Below, piece by piece: positions 1 to 8,397 of a stretch of DNA of 26,184 bases; within the stretch, counting starts at the first letter, position 1; every line of letters begins with the position of its first letter. Under the pieces are notes generated by a model. It saw nothing but the letters and a program-made list of their open reading frames with translations. It had not been told where the DNA came from and searched no databases. Location of the stretch: assembly GCA_035720945.1 (NCBI GenBank), contig DASTNK010000177.1, positions 1 through 26,184 on the forward strand, given 5' to 3'. Source of the stretch: SCQX01 sp035720945 (GTDB taxonomy: Bacteria; Pseudomonadota; Gammaproteobacteria; Burkholderiales; Burkholderiaceae_B). The position numbers were made by a program, and so were the translations under genes.

Positions 1-27
1 GGCCGGGCTTTTTTGATTCCTGCCCGG
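1..27 (+). terminator. 3' half of a terminator or trp attenuator (cut by window edge)
   Basis: The window opens with a GC-rich arm (ccgggc at 3-8) running directly into six T's, the usual 3' half of an intrinsic terminator. Its left arm would lie outside the window. A second complementary segment, gcccgg at 22-27, could pair with the same arm, so an attenuator with alternative pairings is possible. It ends about 38 bases before trpE. It could equally be the terminator of the gene upstream. Only half of the structure is visible. Confidence 0.35.
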
Positions 28-64
28 TCAACGCGGAAATAACACCAATAACCCGAGACCCTCC

Positions 65-1585
65 ATGACAGAAATCGAATTCAACGCATTGGCCGCCGAA
101 GGCTACAACCGTATCCCCATCATCGCCGAGACCTATGCCGATCTGGACACCCCGCTGGCCATTTACCTGAAACTGGCCCACGCCGGTCCGGAAGGCGGGC
201 GCAACAGTTGCCTGCTGGAATCGGTCGTCGGAGGGGAGCGCTTCGGGCGTTATTCGTTCATCGGGTTGCCTGCCAGGACGATCCTGCGTTCCATGGGCAC
301 CATCACCGAAGTTCTACTCGATGGCAAAGTGGTCGAAGCCCACGAAGGTGACCCCCTGGCGTTCATCGAGTCGTACCAGCAGCGATTCAAAGTGGCCTTG
401 CGCCCGGGCATGCCCCGCTTCGCCGGCGGGCTGGCCGGCTATTTCGGCTATGACACGGTACGGCACATGGAACCGCGCCTGGGGCCGGCCCGCAAGCCTT
501 TTCCCGCCGGCCAGGAAGACGGCACGCCAGACATCATGCTGTTGCAGATCGACGAACTGGTCATCGTCGACAATCTGGCGGGACGCACCTACCTGATCGT
601 CTATGCCGACCCGCGCCAACCGGAAAGCTATGCGCTCGCCAAGCGACGCCTGAAAGACCTGCGTGAGAAGCTGCGCACACCGGTGGTCATCCCCTATGCC
701 TATGCCAGCCTGCAGACCCAGGCCCAGCGCGACTTCAAGAAGGAAGACTATCTGGCCGCCGTGCACAAGGCCAAGGAATACATCGCCGCCGGCGATGTGA
801 TGCAAGTGCAGATCGGCCAGGTCATCACCAAGCCCTTCCGCGATTCTCCCCTGTCGTTGTACCGGGCCCTGCGCTCGCTCAACCCGTCGCCCTACATGTA
901 CTACTGGAATTTCGACACATTCCAGGTGGTGGGGTCCTCACCCGAGATCCTGGTGCGCCAGGAGACCGTCACGGAAGCGCAGCGCCACAAGTCACAAGTC
1001 ACCATCCGCCCATTGGCGGGCACGCGCAAGCGTGGCGCCACACCGGCGGAAGACGCGCGACTCGAACAGGAGCTCAAGGACGACCCGAAAGAGCGCGCCG
1101 AGCACGTCATGCTCATCGATCTCGCGCGCAACGATGTGGGCCGCGTGGCCGAAACCGGCAGTGTCCATGTCACCGACACCATGACCATAGAGCGTTATTC
1201 CCATGTCATGCACCTGGTTTCGAACGTGACGGGCACACTCAATGAAGGCATGAACAACATCGACGTGCTGCGCGCCACGTTTCCGGCCGGGACGCTTACC
1301 GGCGCGCCCAAGGTTCGCGCCATGGAGATCATCGATGAACTCGAACCCGTGCGCCGCGGCATCTACGGCGGCGCCACCGGCTACCTGAGCTACGGTGGCG
1401 AAATGGATGTGGCCATCGCCATCCGCACCGGCATCGTCAAGGACGGCATGCTCTACGTGCAGGCGGCGGCCGGCATCGTCGCCGACTCCGACCCCGAAAA
1501 GGAATGGCAGGAAACCGAGGCAAAGGCGCGCGCGGTGTTGCGTGCCGCGGAACAGGTCCAGTTCGGCCTGGACGAGCCCATCTGA
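65..1585 (+). CDS. trpE: Anthranilate synthase component I
   Basis: TrpE converts chorismate to anthranilate, using ammonia supplied by TrpG, in the first committed step of tryptophan synthesis in the cytoplasm. The 506-residue length is normal for the family. The N-terminal domain carries LLES at about residues 50-53, the segment that forms the tryptophan feedback site in this family. The C-terminal chorismate-binding domain shows GTRKRG, LIDLARNDVGRV, the PAGTLTGAPK segment and GIYGGATGYL, then QAAAGIVADSDPEKEW near the end. The ATG at 65 gives the full N-terminus, although its ribosome site is weak. It opens a trpE-trpG-trpD-trpC run, with 30 bases to trpG. Regulation by attenuation is possible from the T-run structure upstream, but most of the leader is outside the window. 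Confidence 0.97.
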   Translation: MTEIEFNALAAEGYNRIPIIAETYADLDTPLAIYLKLAHAGPEGGRNSCLLESVVGGERFGRYSFIGLPARTILRSMGTITEVLLDGKVVEAHEGDPLAFIESYQQRFKVALRPGMPRFAGGLAGYFGYDTVRHMEPRLGPARKPFPAGQEDGTPDIMLLQIDELVIVDNLAGRTYLIVYADPRQPESYALAKRRLKDLREKLRTPVVIPYAYASLQTQAQRDFKKEDYLAAVHKAKEYIAAGDVMQVQIGQVITKPFRDSPLSLYRALRSLNPSPYMYYWNFDTFQVVGSSPEILVRQETVTEAQRHKSQVTIRPLAGTRKRGATPAEDARLEQELKDDPKERAEHVMLIDLARNDVGRVAETGSVHVTDTMTIERYSHVMHLVSNVTGTLNEGMNNIDVLRATFPAGTLTGAPKVRAMEIIDELEPVRRGIYGGATGYLSYGGEMDVAIAIRTGIVKDGMLYVQAAAGIVADSDPEKEWQETEAKARAVLRAAEQVQFGLDEPI

Positions 1586-1615
1586 GCCCGACACGCACCG
1601 CCCAAGGAGAATTTC

Positions 1616-2179
1616 ATGCTGCTCATGCTCGACAACTACGATTCGTTCACTTACAACCTGGTGCAGTACTTCGGCGAACTCGGCGAAGACGTCAAAGTGC
1701 TGCGCAACGACCAAGCCACCGTCGAGGACATCGCCGCGCTGGCGCCCGCGCGCATCTGCATTTCGCCGGGGCCCTGCTCACCGGCCGAAGCGGGTATTTC
1801 CGTGGATCTGATCACGCGGTTCGCCGGGAAGATCCCCATTCTGGGCGTCTGCCTGGGGCATCAGGCCATTGGCGTCGCCTACGGCGGGAAGGTGGTGCGC
1901 GCCATGCGCATCATGCATGGCAAGACGTCGAACATCACCCATACCGGCACCGACGTGTTCACCGGCCTGCCCTCGCCCCTGTGCGTGACCCGTTACCATT
2001 CCCTGGCTGTCGAGCGTGGCTCACTGCCAGACTGCCTCGAGATCACTGCGCAGTCCGAAGACGGCGAGATCATGGGACTGCGCCACAAAAACCTGCCCGT
2101 GTACGGCGTGCAATTCCACCCGGAATCCATCCTCAGCGAGCACGGCCACGACATGCTGCGCAATTTTCTGGCACTTTGA
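1616..2179 (+). CDS. trpG: Anthranilate synthase component II (glutamine amidotransferase)
   Basis: TrpG hydrolyses glutamine and passes ammonia to TrpE. It is a class I glutamine amidotransferase of 187 residues, the usual length for a stand-alone TrpG with no fused TrpD. The triad is visible: Cys79 in GVCLGHQ, and His168 and Glu170 in VQFHPES. The oxyanion region SPGPCSPAEAG sits at about 50-60. A strong AAGGAG ribosome site lies 7 bases before the ATG. Proteins of this type sometimes also serve p-aminobenzoate synthase (PabA role); the position between trpE and trpD makes the tryptophan role primary. Confidence 0.97.
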   Translation: MLLMLDNYDSFTYNLVQYFGELGEDVKVLRNDQATVEDIAALAPARICISPGPCSPAEAGISVDLITRFAGKIPILGVCLGHQAIGVAYGGKVVRAMRIMHGKTSNITHTGTDVFTGLPSPLCVTRYHSLAVERGSLPDCLEITAQSEDGEIMGLRHKNLPVYGVQFHPESILSEHGHDMLRNFLAL

Positions 2180-2194
2180 GGAAGAGACAAGACA

Positions 2195-3226
2195 ATGACC
2201 ATCACCCCCACCGAAGCCCTGTCTCGATGCATCGAACATCGCGAGATCTTCCACGACGAAATGCTGCATCTGATGCGCATGCTGATGCGCGGCGAAATGT
2301 CTCCACAGATCGCCAGCGCGTTGCTGATGGGCCTGCGCGTCAAAAAAGAAACCGTCGGCGAGATCACCGCGGCGGCGCAAGTGATGCGCGAGTTCGCCCT
2401 GCCCGTGACCACACCTGATCCGGGCAACCTGCTGGACATGTGCGGCACTGGAGGCGATGGGTCACACACGTTCAACATCTCGACCGCCGCGATGTTCGTT
2501 GCAGCCGCGGCGGGCGTGCGCATTGCCAAGCACGGCAACCGCAGCGCCTCGTCGTCCTCGGGCAGCGCCGACGTTCTGGAAGCCCTGGGCGCCAACCTGA
2601 CCCTCAGCCCCGAACAAGTCGCGGAAAGCATCGAACGCACCGGCATCGGTTTCATGTTCGCGCCGGCGCATCATGGAGCCATGAAGAACGTCGCGGCGGT
2701 TCGCAAAGAGCTGGCCGTGCGCACCATCTTCAACATCCTGGGCCCGCTCACCAATCCGGCCGGCGCCGCCAATCAGTTGATGGGAGTGTTCCATCCCGAC
2801 CTGGTCGGCATCCAGGTGCGCGTGCTCCAACGCCTGGGGTCGCGCCATGTGCTGATCGTGCATGGCAAGGACGGCATGGACGAGGCCTCGCTGGGTGCGG
2901 CCACGCTGGTGGGCGAGTTGAAGGACGGCAACGTGCGGGAATATGAAATCCACCCCGAGGACTTCGGCATGGCCATGGTGTCGAACCGCGCCATCAAAGT
3001 GGAAAACCGTGACGAATCGGCAAAGCTGGTGCTGCAGGCGCTCGACAACGAGGCCGGCACAGCCCGTGACATCGTGGCCTTCAACGCCGGCCTGGCCATC
3101 TATGCCGGCAACCAGGCCGACTCGATCGAACAAGGGCTGAAGAAAGCCTTCGAAACCCTGGCCAGCGGTGCGGCGCGCGCGAAGCTGGACGAATTCTGCT
3201 CCTATACCCGGACGTTGAACGCATGA
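2195..3226 (+). CDS. trpD: Anthranilate phosphoribosyltransferase
   Basis: TrpD transfers the phosphoribosyl group of PRPP to anthranilate, giving phosphoribosylanthranilate. The 343-residue length is typical. The PRPP/Mg-binding glycine-rich loop CGTGGDGSHTFNIS is at about 83-96, and the family signature KHGNRSASSSSGSADVLE at 112-129. NILGPLTNP and the later DEASLGAATLV segment also match the family. A GAGGAAGAG ribosome site precedes the ATG, and the gap to trpG is 15 bases. The stop overlaps the trpC start by 4 bases (ATGA), a common sign of translational coupling. Confidence 0.97.
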   Translation: MTITPTEALSRCIEHREIFHDEMLHLMRMLMRGEMSPQIASALLMGLRVKKETVGEITAAAQVMREFALPVTTPDPGNLLDMCGTGGDGSHTFNISTAAMFVAAAAGVRIAKHGNRSASSSSGSADVLEALGANLTLSPEQVAESIERTGIGFMFAPAHHGAMKNVAAVRKELAVRTIFNILGPLTNPAGAANQLMGVFHPDLVGIQVRVLQRLGSRHVLIVHGKDGMDEASLGAATLVGELKDGNVREYEIHPEDFGMAMVSNRAIKVENRDESAKLVLQALDNEAGTARDIVAFNAGLAIYAGNQADSIEQGLKKAFETLASGAARAKLDEFCSYTRTLNA

Positions 3227-4011
3227 ACGACATCCTCGCCAAAATCATCCAGACCAAGAAAATCGAAGTCGCCACGGCACGTCAGATGCGCAGCGAATCC
3301 GACCTGCTGCGCGAAGCGCGCAGTCGCAAGGACGTGCGTGGCTTCGTCCGCGCCATCGAAGACAAAATCGAACAGGGCAAGCCGGCGGTCATCGCCGAAC
3401 TGAAGAAGGCATCGCCTTCGCGCGGCGTGATCCGGGAGAACTTCAATCCGGCCGAGATCGCCGCCTCGTACGCCGCCCACGGCGCCGCGTGCCTGTCTGT
3501 GCTGACCGACGTCCAGTATTTCCAGGGAGCTTACGATTACCTGCGCCAGGCGCGCGCCGCTTGCTCGTTGCCAGTGTTGCGCAAGGACTTCATGATCGAT
3601 CCCTATCAGGTGGTCCATGCGCGCGCCCTGGGGGCCGACTGCATTCTGCTCATTGTCGCGGCGCTGGGCGTCACGGAGCTGCGCGAATTCGAATCCCTAG
3701 CCACCGAGCTGGGTATGGACGTGCTGGTGGAAGTGCATGACCAGGCCGAGCTTGATGTCGCACTCACTCTCGAAACACCTCTCGTCGGCATCAACAATCG
3801 CGACCTGCGCACATTCAACACCTCGCTGGACACCACCCTCAGCCTTTTGTCGAGCGTGCCGGTCGGCAAACGCGTCGTGACGGAAAGCGGCATTCTCACC
3901 CGCGACGACGTGACGCGCATGCGCGAAAGCAGCGTCAACGCGTTTCTGGTGGGTGAGAGTTTCATGCGCGCCCCCGAACCCGGTGTGGCGCTGCGCGAAC
4001 TGTTTTTCTGA
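3223..4011 (+). CDS. trpC: Indole-3-glycerol phosphate synthase
   Basis: TrpC cyclises carboxyphenylamino-deoxyribulose phosphate to indole-3-glycerol phosphate. This 262-residue protein is the single-function form, with no fused TrpF domain. Beta/alpha-barrel motifs in order are IAELKKASPSRG (57-68), VLRKDFMIDPYQ (118-129, with the catalytic-type Lys121), LVEVHD (168-173, Glu170), LVGINNRDL (187-195) and VTESGI (219-224). Its ATG overlaps the trpD stop. The following HIT gene begins 12 bases after the stop, so it is probably co-transcribed. No trpF, trpB or trpA is present in the window, consistent with the split trp gene arrangement usual in this group. Confidence 0.97.
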   Translation: MNDILAKIIQTKKIEVATARQMRSESDLLREARSRKDVRGFVRAIEDKIEQGKPAVIAELKKASPSRGVIRENFNPAEIAASYAAHGAACLSVLTDVQYFQGAYDYLRQARAACSLPVLRKDFMIDPYQVVHARALGADCILLIVAALGVTELREFESLATELGMDVLVEVHDQAELDVALTLETPLVGINNRDLRTFNTSLDTTLSLLSSVPVGKRVVTESGILTRDDVTRMRESSVNAFLVGESFMRAPEPGVALRELFF

Positions 4012-4023
4012 CGCACGGTTCGT

Positions 4024-4488
4024 ATGAATAGCACGATCTCCGCACCATGCCCGCTATGCGAAGACGATGGCGAAGTTCTGTGGCGCGGCAATGCGTTGCG
4101 CGTCATCGACGCATGCGCTCCAGATCACCCCGGATACACCCGGGTGATCTGGAATGCGCACGTGGCGGAAATGACGCAATTGCCCACAGCAGCCCGCGAC
4201 CGCCTGATGCGCGTCGTCTGGACGGTGGAACAGGCGCTGCGCGACACCCTCGCCCCCGACAAGATCAACCTCGCCGAATTCGGCAACCAGGTTCCGCATC
4301 TGCACTGGCATGTCATTCCGCGCTGGCGGTCCGACACGCACTTTCCGGACGCCATCTGGGCGGCGCCGATAACCGGCTCCGACGAACGGCAAACCCGGTG
4401 GGCAACTCTGCGGTCACAATTGCTCAACCGCCTGCCAACCTACCACGACGCACTGCGCCGGGCACTCGATGCCCTGACGAAAACTTGA
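4024..4488 (+). CDS. HIT-family (histidine triad) nucleotide hydrolase-like protein
   Basis: This is a 154-residue member of the histidine-triad superfamily, whose members act on nucleotide phosphoramidates or dinucleoside polyphosphates. The triad PHLHWHVIPR (91-100; His92, His94, His96) is intact, and NLAEFGNQVPHLHWH matches the family pattern. An N-terminal CPLC at 9-12 resembles the zinc-binding pair found in some HIT proteins. The substrate cannot be read from the sequence. It sits 12 bases after trpC and is probably the last gene of that operon; no link to tryptophan synthesis is implied. The coding sequence contains a strong 12-bp inverted repeat (4119-4130 and 4142-4153). Confidence 0.88.
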   Translation: MNSTISAPCPLCEDDGEVLWRGNALRVIDACAPDHPGYTRVIWNAHVAEMTQLPTAARDRLMRVVWTVEQALRDTLAPDKINLAEFGNQVPHLHWHVIPRWRSDTHFPDAIWAAPITGSDERQTRWATLRSQLLNRLPTYHDALRRALDALTKT

Positions 4489-4672
4489 TCGACCAATCAA
4501 CACTTCGTGCCCCACGCACTTTATACTGCTGGCAAACCGGATACTTGATTGGCTCTTGCATTCAAGCCCACATGGCCGAACCTGCCAGGCGCGCGGGCCG
4601 AAGCATCAGCATCCTGGGTTGAACGTTCGTTGAACAACTGCCGTGGCGCGCGAGCAGCCGGCGGAGGAAGAC
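4489..4672. promoter_or_regulatory. Possible promoter region of the BMP-type ABC operon
   Basis: This 184-bp gap separates the trp/HIT operon from the transporter. A -10-like TATACT lies at 4522-4527 without a convincing -35. An 8-bp inverted repeat (ccaatcaa at 4493-4500 and ttgattgg at 4545-4552) flanks it and could be a regulator site. No terminator with a T-run is visible after the HIT gene. Confidence 0.3.
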
Positions 4673-6265
4673 ATGCGGCAACAAAAAAAACAGGCCAGCG
4701 ATAACGTCTCTGCGACAACACCCCTGCTGGAACTGCGGGGCATCACCAAACGTTACCCCGGCACACTGGCCAACGACAATATAGACCTCAAGATCATGCC
4801 CGGGGAGCGGCACGCGCTGCTCGGGGAGAACGGGGCAGGCAAAAGCACGCTGGTCAGCTGTATCTACGGTGTGATCCGACCGGATGCCGGGCAAATCCTG
4901 TGGCGGGGCCAACCCGTCAACGTGTCGAGCCCCACCATCGCGCAGCATCTGGGCATAGGCATGGTGTTCCAGCACTTCTCGTTGTTCGAGACGCTCACCG
5001 TGGCGCAGAACATCGCCCTGAGCCTGCGCTATGCCGGCACGATGCGCGAGCTTTCCGAGCACATCGCCGCCGTTTCAAAAGAATACCGGCTGTCCGTGCA
5101 CCCGGATCAACACGTCTACAGCTTGTCGGTCGGGGAGCGTCAACGGGTCGAGATCGTGCGCTGCCTGCTGCAGGATCCTCGGTTGTTGATCATGGACGAG
5201 CCCACCTCGGTACTGACGCCGGGCGAGGTGGACCTGCTTTTCGAAACGCTGAGGCAATTCGCGCAGCAAGGGCGAAGCATTCTATACATCAGCCACAAGC
5301 TCGAAGAGGTCCGCGCGCTGTGCACCGCGGCGACGGTGCTGCGCACGGCGCGCCTCGTGGGAAGCTGCGATCCGACCACCGAAAGCGCGCACAGCCTGGC
5401 GCGCATGATGATGGGCAGTGAACCGCCAACCCTGAAAGCGCGCGAGGCGCCGGCCTCCAGCGATCGGGTCTGCCTGCGGCTCAACGGTGTCAGCCATCAT
5501 CCCAGGGAACCCTTCGGCACGACCCTGGAGCGCCTGAACCTCGATGTGCATTATGGCGAGATCGTCGGCATAGCGGGCGTGGCGGGCAACGGTCAAAAGG
5601 AGTTATTGGCGGCGCTATCGGGGGAAAGCCCGGGTCTGTCGGACGACATGCTCCAAATCGACGGCCACCCGGCCGGCGGCCTGAGCCCGGCCCAGCGCCG
5701 GGCGCTGGGCCTGGGCTTCGCCCCGGCGGAGCGCCTGGGCCGGGGTGCCGTGCCCGAGATGTCACTGGTCGACAATACCTGCCTGACCGCGTACCAGAAG
5801 GGCCTGGTGCGGCATGGATTCATCCGGGGCGCCGCCACACGGGAGATGGCCGGCGCGATCTGCGCAAGCTTCCACGTGGTCGCAAGCGGCGTGGCCGCCG
5901 CGGCGCGCAGCCTGTCAGGCGGCAATCTGCAGAAGTTCATCATGGGGCGGGAAATCCTGTTGACGCCCCGCGTGCTGATCGCCGCCAACCCGACCTGGGG
6001 GGTGGATGTCGGCGCGGCCACCGCGATCCGCCAGGCGCTGATGGACCTGGTGGCCACCCAACAGACCGGTATCTTGCTGGTGTCCGAAGACCTCGCCGAA
6101 CTTTTCGAAATCTGTGACCGCATCGCCGTCCTGTATGAAGGCAATCTGTCACGCGTGGTGGCTGTTTCCGAGACGGATCACGACGAGATCGGGCGGTGGA
6201 TGGCCGGACTCTCCGATACCGCGACGCACACCCAAAAGGAGGCGGACCATGCGGCTGTTTCTTGA
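4673..6265 (+). CDS. BMP-type (nucleoside/purine) ABC importer, double ATPase
   Basis: This is the energising subunit of an importer of the YufO/NupA type, with two ABC domains in one 530-residue chain. The first domain has Walker A GENGAGKST (51-59), signature LSVGERQ (151-157), Walker B LLIMDEPTS (171-179) and His208. The second domain is the usual degenerate copy: GVAGNGQKE replaces Walker A (302-310), the signature LSGGNLQ is at 414-420, and the Walker B region reads VLIAANPTWGVD, lacking the catalytic Glu. The ATG at 4673 is chosen over an in-frame GTG at 4643 because GGAGGAAG lies just before it. The 3' end overlaps the first permease by 17 bases. Ribose/galactose-type ATPases share this fold, but the BMP-type binding protein downstream favours a nucleoside or purine substrate. 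Confidence 0.9.
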   Translation: MRQQKKQASDNVSATTPLLELRGITKRYPGTLANDNIDLKIMPGERHALLGENGAGKSTLVSCIYGVIRPDAGQILWRGQPVNVSSPTIAQHLGIGMVFQHFSLFETLTVAQNIALSLRYAGTMRELSEHIAAVSKEYRLSVHPDQHVYSLSVGERQRVEIVRCLLQDPRLLIMDEPTSVLTPGEVDLLFETLRQFAQQGRSILYISHKLEEVRALCTAATVLRTARLVGSCDPTTESAHSLARMMMGSEPPTLKAREAPASSDRVCLRLNGVSHHPREPFGTTLERLNLDVHYGEIVGIAGVAGNGQKELLAALSGESPGLSDDMLQIDGHPAGGLSPAQRRALGLGFAPAERLGRGAVPEMSLVDNTCLTAYQKGLVRHGFIRGAATREMAGAICASFHVVASGVAAAARSLSGGNLQKFIMGREILLTPRVLIAANPTWGVDVGAATAIRQALMDLVATQQTGILLVSEDLAELFEICDRIAVLYEGNLSRVVAVSETDHDEIGRWMAGLSDTATHTQKEADHAAVS

Positions 6266-7337
6266 ACCCCGCATCCAGAACTCGCGCATCATGCGCGTCG
6301 CCTCGCCATTGCTGGCGGGCGTTCTGACCATCATCCTGGGCGGTATTCTGTTCGCGGCACTGGGCCGCGAACCATTGTCATCGCTCTACGAGTTTTTCAT
6401 CAGCCCCATCAGCAACCTCTATGGCATCAGCACCTGGCTGCTCAAGGTCGCCCCCCTGCTGCTGATCAGCATGGGGCTGACGATCGGCTTCAAGGCCAAC
6501 GTCTGGAACATCGGCGCCGAGGGCCAGTACACGATGGGGGCCATCTGCGGCGGCGGGCTGGCGTTGTTGTTTTATGGCCATGGCGGCTGGTGGCTGCTGC
6601 CGCTCATGACGCTGGCGGGCGCCGCGGGCGGCGCGCTCTGGGCGGCCATTCCGGCTTTCCTGAAGACACGGCTCAACACCAACGAGATCCTGACCAGCCT
6701 GCTGCTGGTGTACGTGGCACAGCACCTGTTGCAGTATCTGGTGCATGGGCCGTGGCGCGACCCGCAGGGCTACAACTTTCCGCAGACCGTCATGTTCGAT
6801 GCCGCCGCGACTTTCACCCCCATCGTGTCAGGCACCATGCTCAACATCGCCACCGTGGCCAGCATTCTCGTGGTGCCGCTCGCCTGGGTGCTCATGCATC
6901 GCATGTTCTTCGGTTTCCAAGTGAAGGTCTCGGGGCTCTCCGAACGCGCCGCCGACTACGCCGGCTACAGCCGCACACGCATGGTCTGGTGCTCGATGCT
7001 GCTGGGCGGCGCGCTCTCCGGCATGGCTGGCCTGTTCGAAGTGGCGGGAACGATCGGCAAGCTGCAACCCGTCATCTCCCCCGGCTACGGCTTCACGGCC
7101 ATCATCGTGGCGTTCCTGGGGCAGCTCGAACCGGTGGGCGTGCTGCTCGCCAGCCTGCTGGTGGGCCTGCTTTACGTCGGCGGCGACCAGGTGCAGATTT
7201 CCATGCACCTTCCCAGCGCGGTGGCGGGGGTGTTCCAGGGGCTGCTGCTGTTTCTGGTGTTGGCGACGGATGTGCTGATCCGCTATCGCGTGCGCATCGT
7301 GCTCCGGGCGCCCGCGAACCTTCCTGCGGAGGGCTGA
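6249..7337 (+). CDS. BMP-type ABC importer permease 1
   Basis: This integral membrane subunit has 362 residues and belongs to the BPD_transp_2 family (YufP/NupB-like). Many hydrophobic helices are visible, beginning at about 17-38 and 64-82. The motif NVWNIGAEGQ (84-93) and NTNEILTSLLL (143-153) are typical of the larger permease of nucleoside importers. The start at 6249 follows AAGGAGG closely. A longer in-frame reading from 6114 would run through the ATPase gene and is rejected. It overlaps the ATPase stop by 17 bases, and the second permease starts 1 base after its stop, so all three are one translationally linked unit. Confidence 0.9.
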   Translation: MRLFLEPRIQNSRIMRVASPLLAGVLTIILGGILFAALGREPLSSLYEFFISPISNLYGISTWLLKVAPLLLISMGLTIGFKANVWNIGAEGQYTMGAICGGGLALLFYGHGGWWLLPLMTLAGAAGGALWAAIPAFLKTRLNTNEILTSLLLVYVAQHLLQYLVHGPWRDPQGYNFPQTVMFDAAATFTPIVSGTMLNIATVASILVVPLAWVLMHRMFFGFQVKVSGLSERAADYAGYSRTRMVWCSMLLGGALSGMAGLFEVAGTIGKLQPVISPGYGFTAIIVAFLGQLEPVGVLLASLLVGLLYVGGDQVQISMHLPSAVAGVFQGLLLFLVLATDVLIRYRVRIVLRAPANLPAEG

Positions 7338-7338
7338 C

Positions 7339-8265
7339 ATGGTCAATAGCATCGTGGTGTCCACCATCGTATCCACCGTACAGGCGGGCACACCGCTCGC
7401 GTTGGCGGCTCTGGGGGAACTGATCGCGGAACGCGCCGGCGTCCTCAATCTGGGCGTCGAAGGCATGATGCTCATGGGCGCCGTGGCCGGCTTCATCGCA
7501 GCCGTGGCGACCGGCAGCCCGATGGTGGGTTTGCTGGTGGCGATCCTCGCCGGGGCGTTCATGGCCCTGCTGTTCGCTTTCATCACCCAGCATCTCATCG
7601 CCAATCAGGTCGCCACCGGGCTCGCCCTGACCATTTTCGGAACAGGCCTGAGCGCATTCATCGGCAAAAGCTACACTGGCATCTCCCTGACCGCCATTCC
7701 ATCCTGGCACATACCGGTGCTGAGCGATCTGCCTTTCGTTGGCAAAATCCTGTTTTCCTACGACCCGCTGGTGTACGTGTCGTGGCTGGCGGCCCTGGCC
7801 ATCTACGGTTACCTGTATCACACCCGATCCGGGCTCAAACTGCGCGCGGTCGGTGAGTCGCCGCATGTGGCCCACGCGCTGGGATATCCGGTCGTGCGCA
7901 TGCGTTATCTGGCCATCATGTTCGGCGGCGCGTTGAGCGGGCTGGGCGGTGCCTACTTGTCGCTGGTCTACACGCCGTTATGGCAGGAAGGCATGGTGGC
8001 GGGTCGTGGGTGGATAGCCCTGGCCCTCGTTGTGTTCGCCACCTGGCGACCGGGCCTGGTGCTGGTGGGGGCTTATCTTTTCGGCTTCCTGACCGTGTTC
8101 CAGTATCAGGGCCAGGCCATGGGTATTGGCATTCCGCCGGATTTCCTGGCCATGCTCCCCTACCTGATCACCATCGTCGCGCTGGTGTTCATCTCGATGG
8201 ATCGCACACGGGTGCTGTTGAATACCCCTGTATCGCTGGGCAAACCCTTTCATCCCACGAATTAA
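7339..8265 (+). CDS. BMP-type ABC importer permease 2
   Basis: The second membrane subunit has 308 residues and is YufQ/NupC-like. The segment ERAGVLNLGVEGMMLMGAV (31-49) is the hallmark of the smaller permease partner, and FGGALSGLGGAYLSL is also conserved in this family. Several hydrophobic helices span the protein. The start is preceded by GCGGAGGG and lies 1 base after the permease 1 stop. A 132-bp gap then separates it from the binding-protein gene, long enough to hold a separate promoter or processing site, which would let the binding protein be made in excess. Confidence 0.9.
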   Translation: MVNSIVVSTIVSTVQAGTPLALAALGELIAERAGVLNLGVEGMMLMGAVAGFIAAVATGSPMVGLLVAILAGAFMALLFAFITQHLIANQVATGLALTIFGTGLSAFIGKSYTGISLTAIPSWHIPVLSDLPFVGKILFSYDPLVYVSWLAALAIYGYLYHTRSGLKLRAVGESPHVAHALGYPVVRMRYLAIMFGGALSGLGGAYLSLVYTPLWQEGMVAGRGWIALALVVFATWRPGLVLVGAYLFGFLTVFQYQGQAMGIGIPPDFLAMLPYLITIVALVFISMDRTRVLLNTPVSLGKPFHPTN

Positions 8266-8397
8266 GCACCGCGCGTGTCGCAGAGCCCCCTCCCGGCCAT
8301 CGACGCGTTTTCCTGACGGTGAAAAGGTAGTAGATTAGGTCTGTTCAAAGAATTCAGTGCGAACGTGCGTCAGAAATAAAACTTTCGGAGACTCAAT

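Noticed and set aside
6114..6248. 45-codon N-terminal extension of permease 1
   Set aside because: It lies inside the ATPase gene in another frame, and a strong AAGGAGG precedes the later ATG at 6249.
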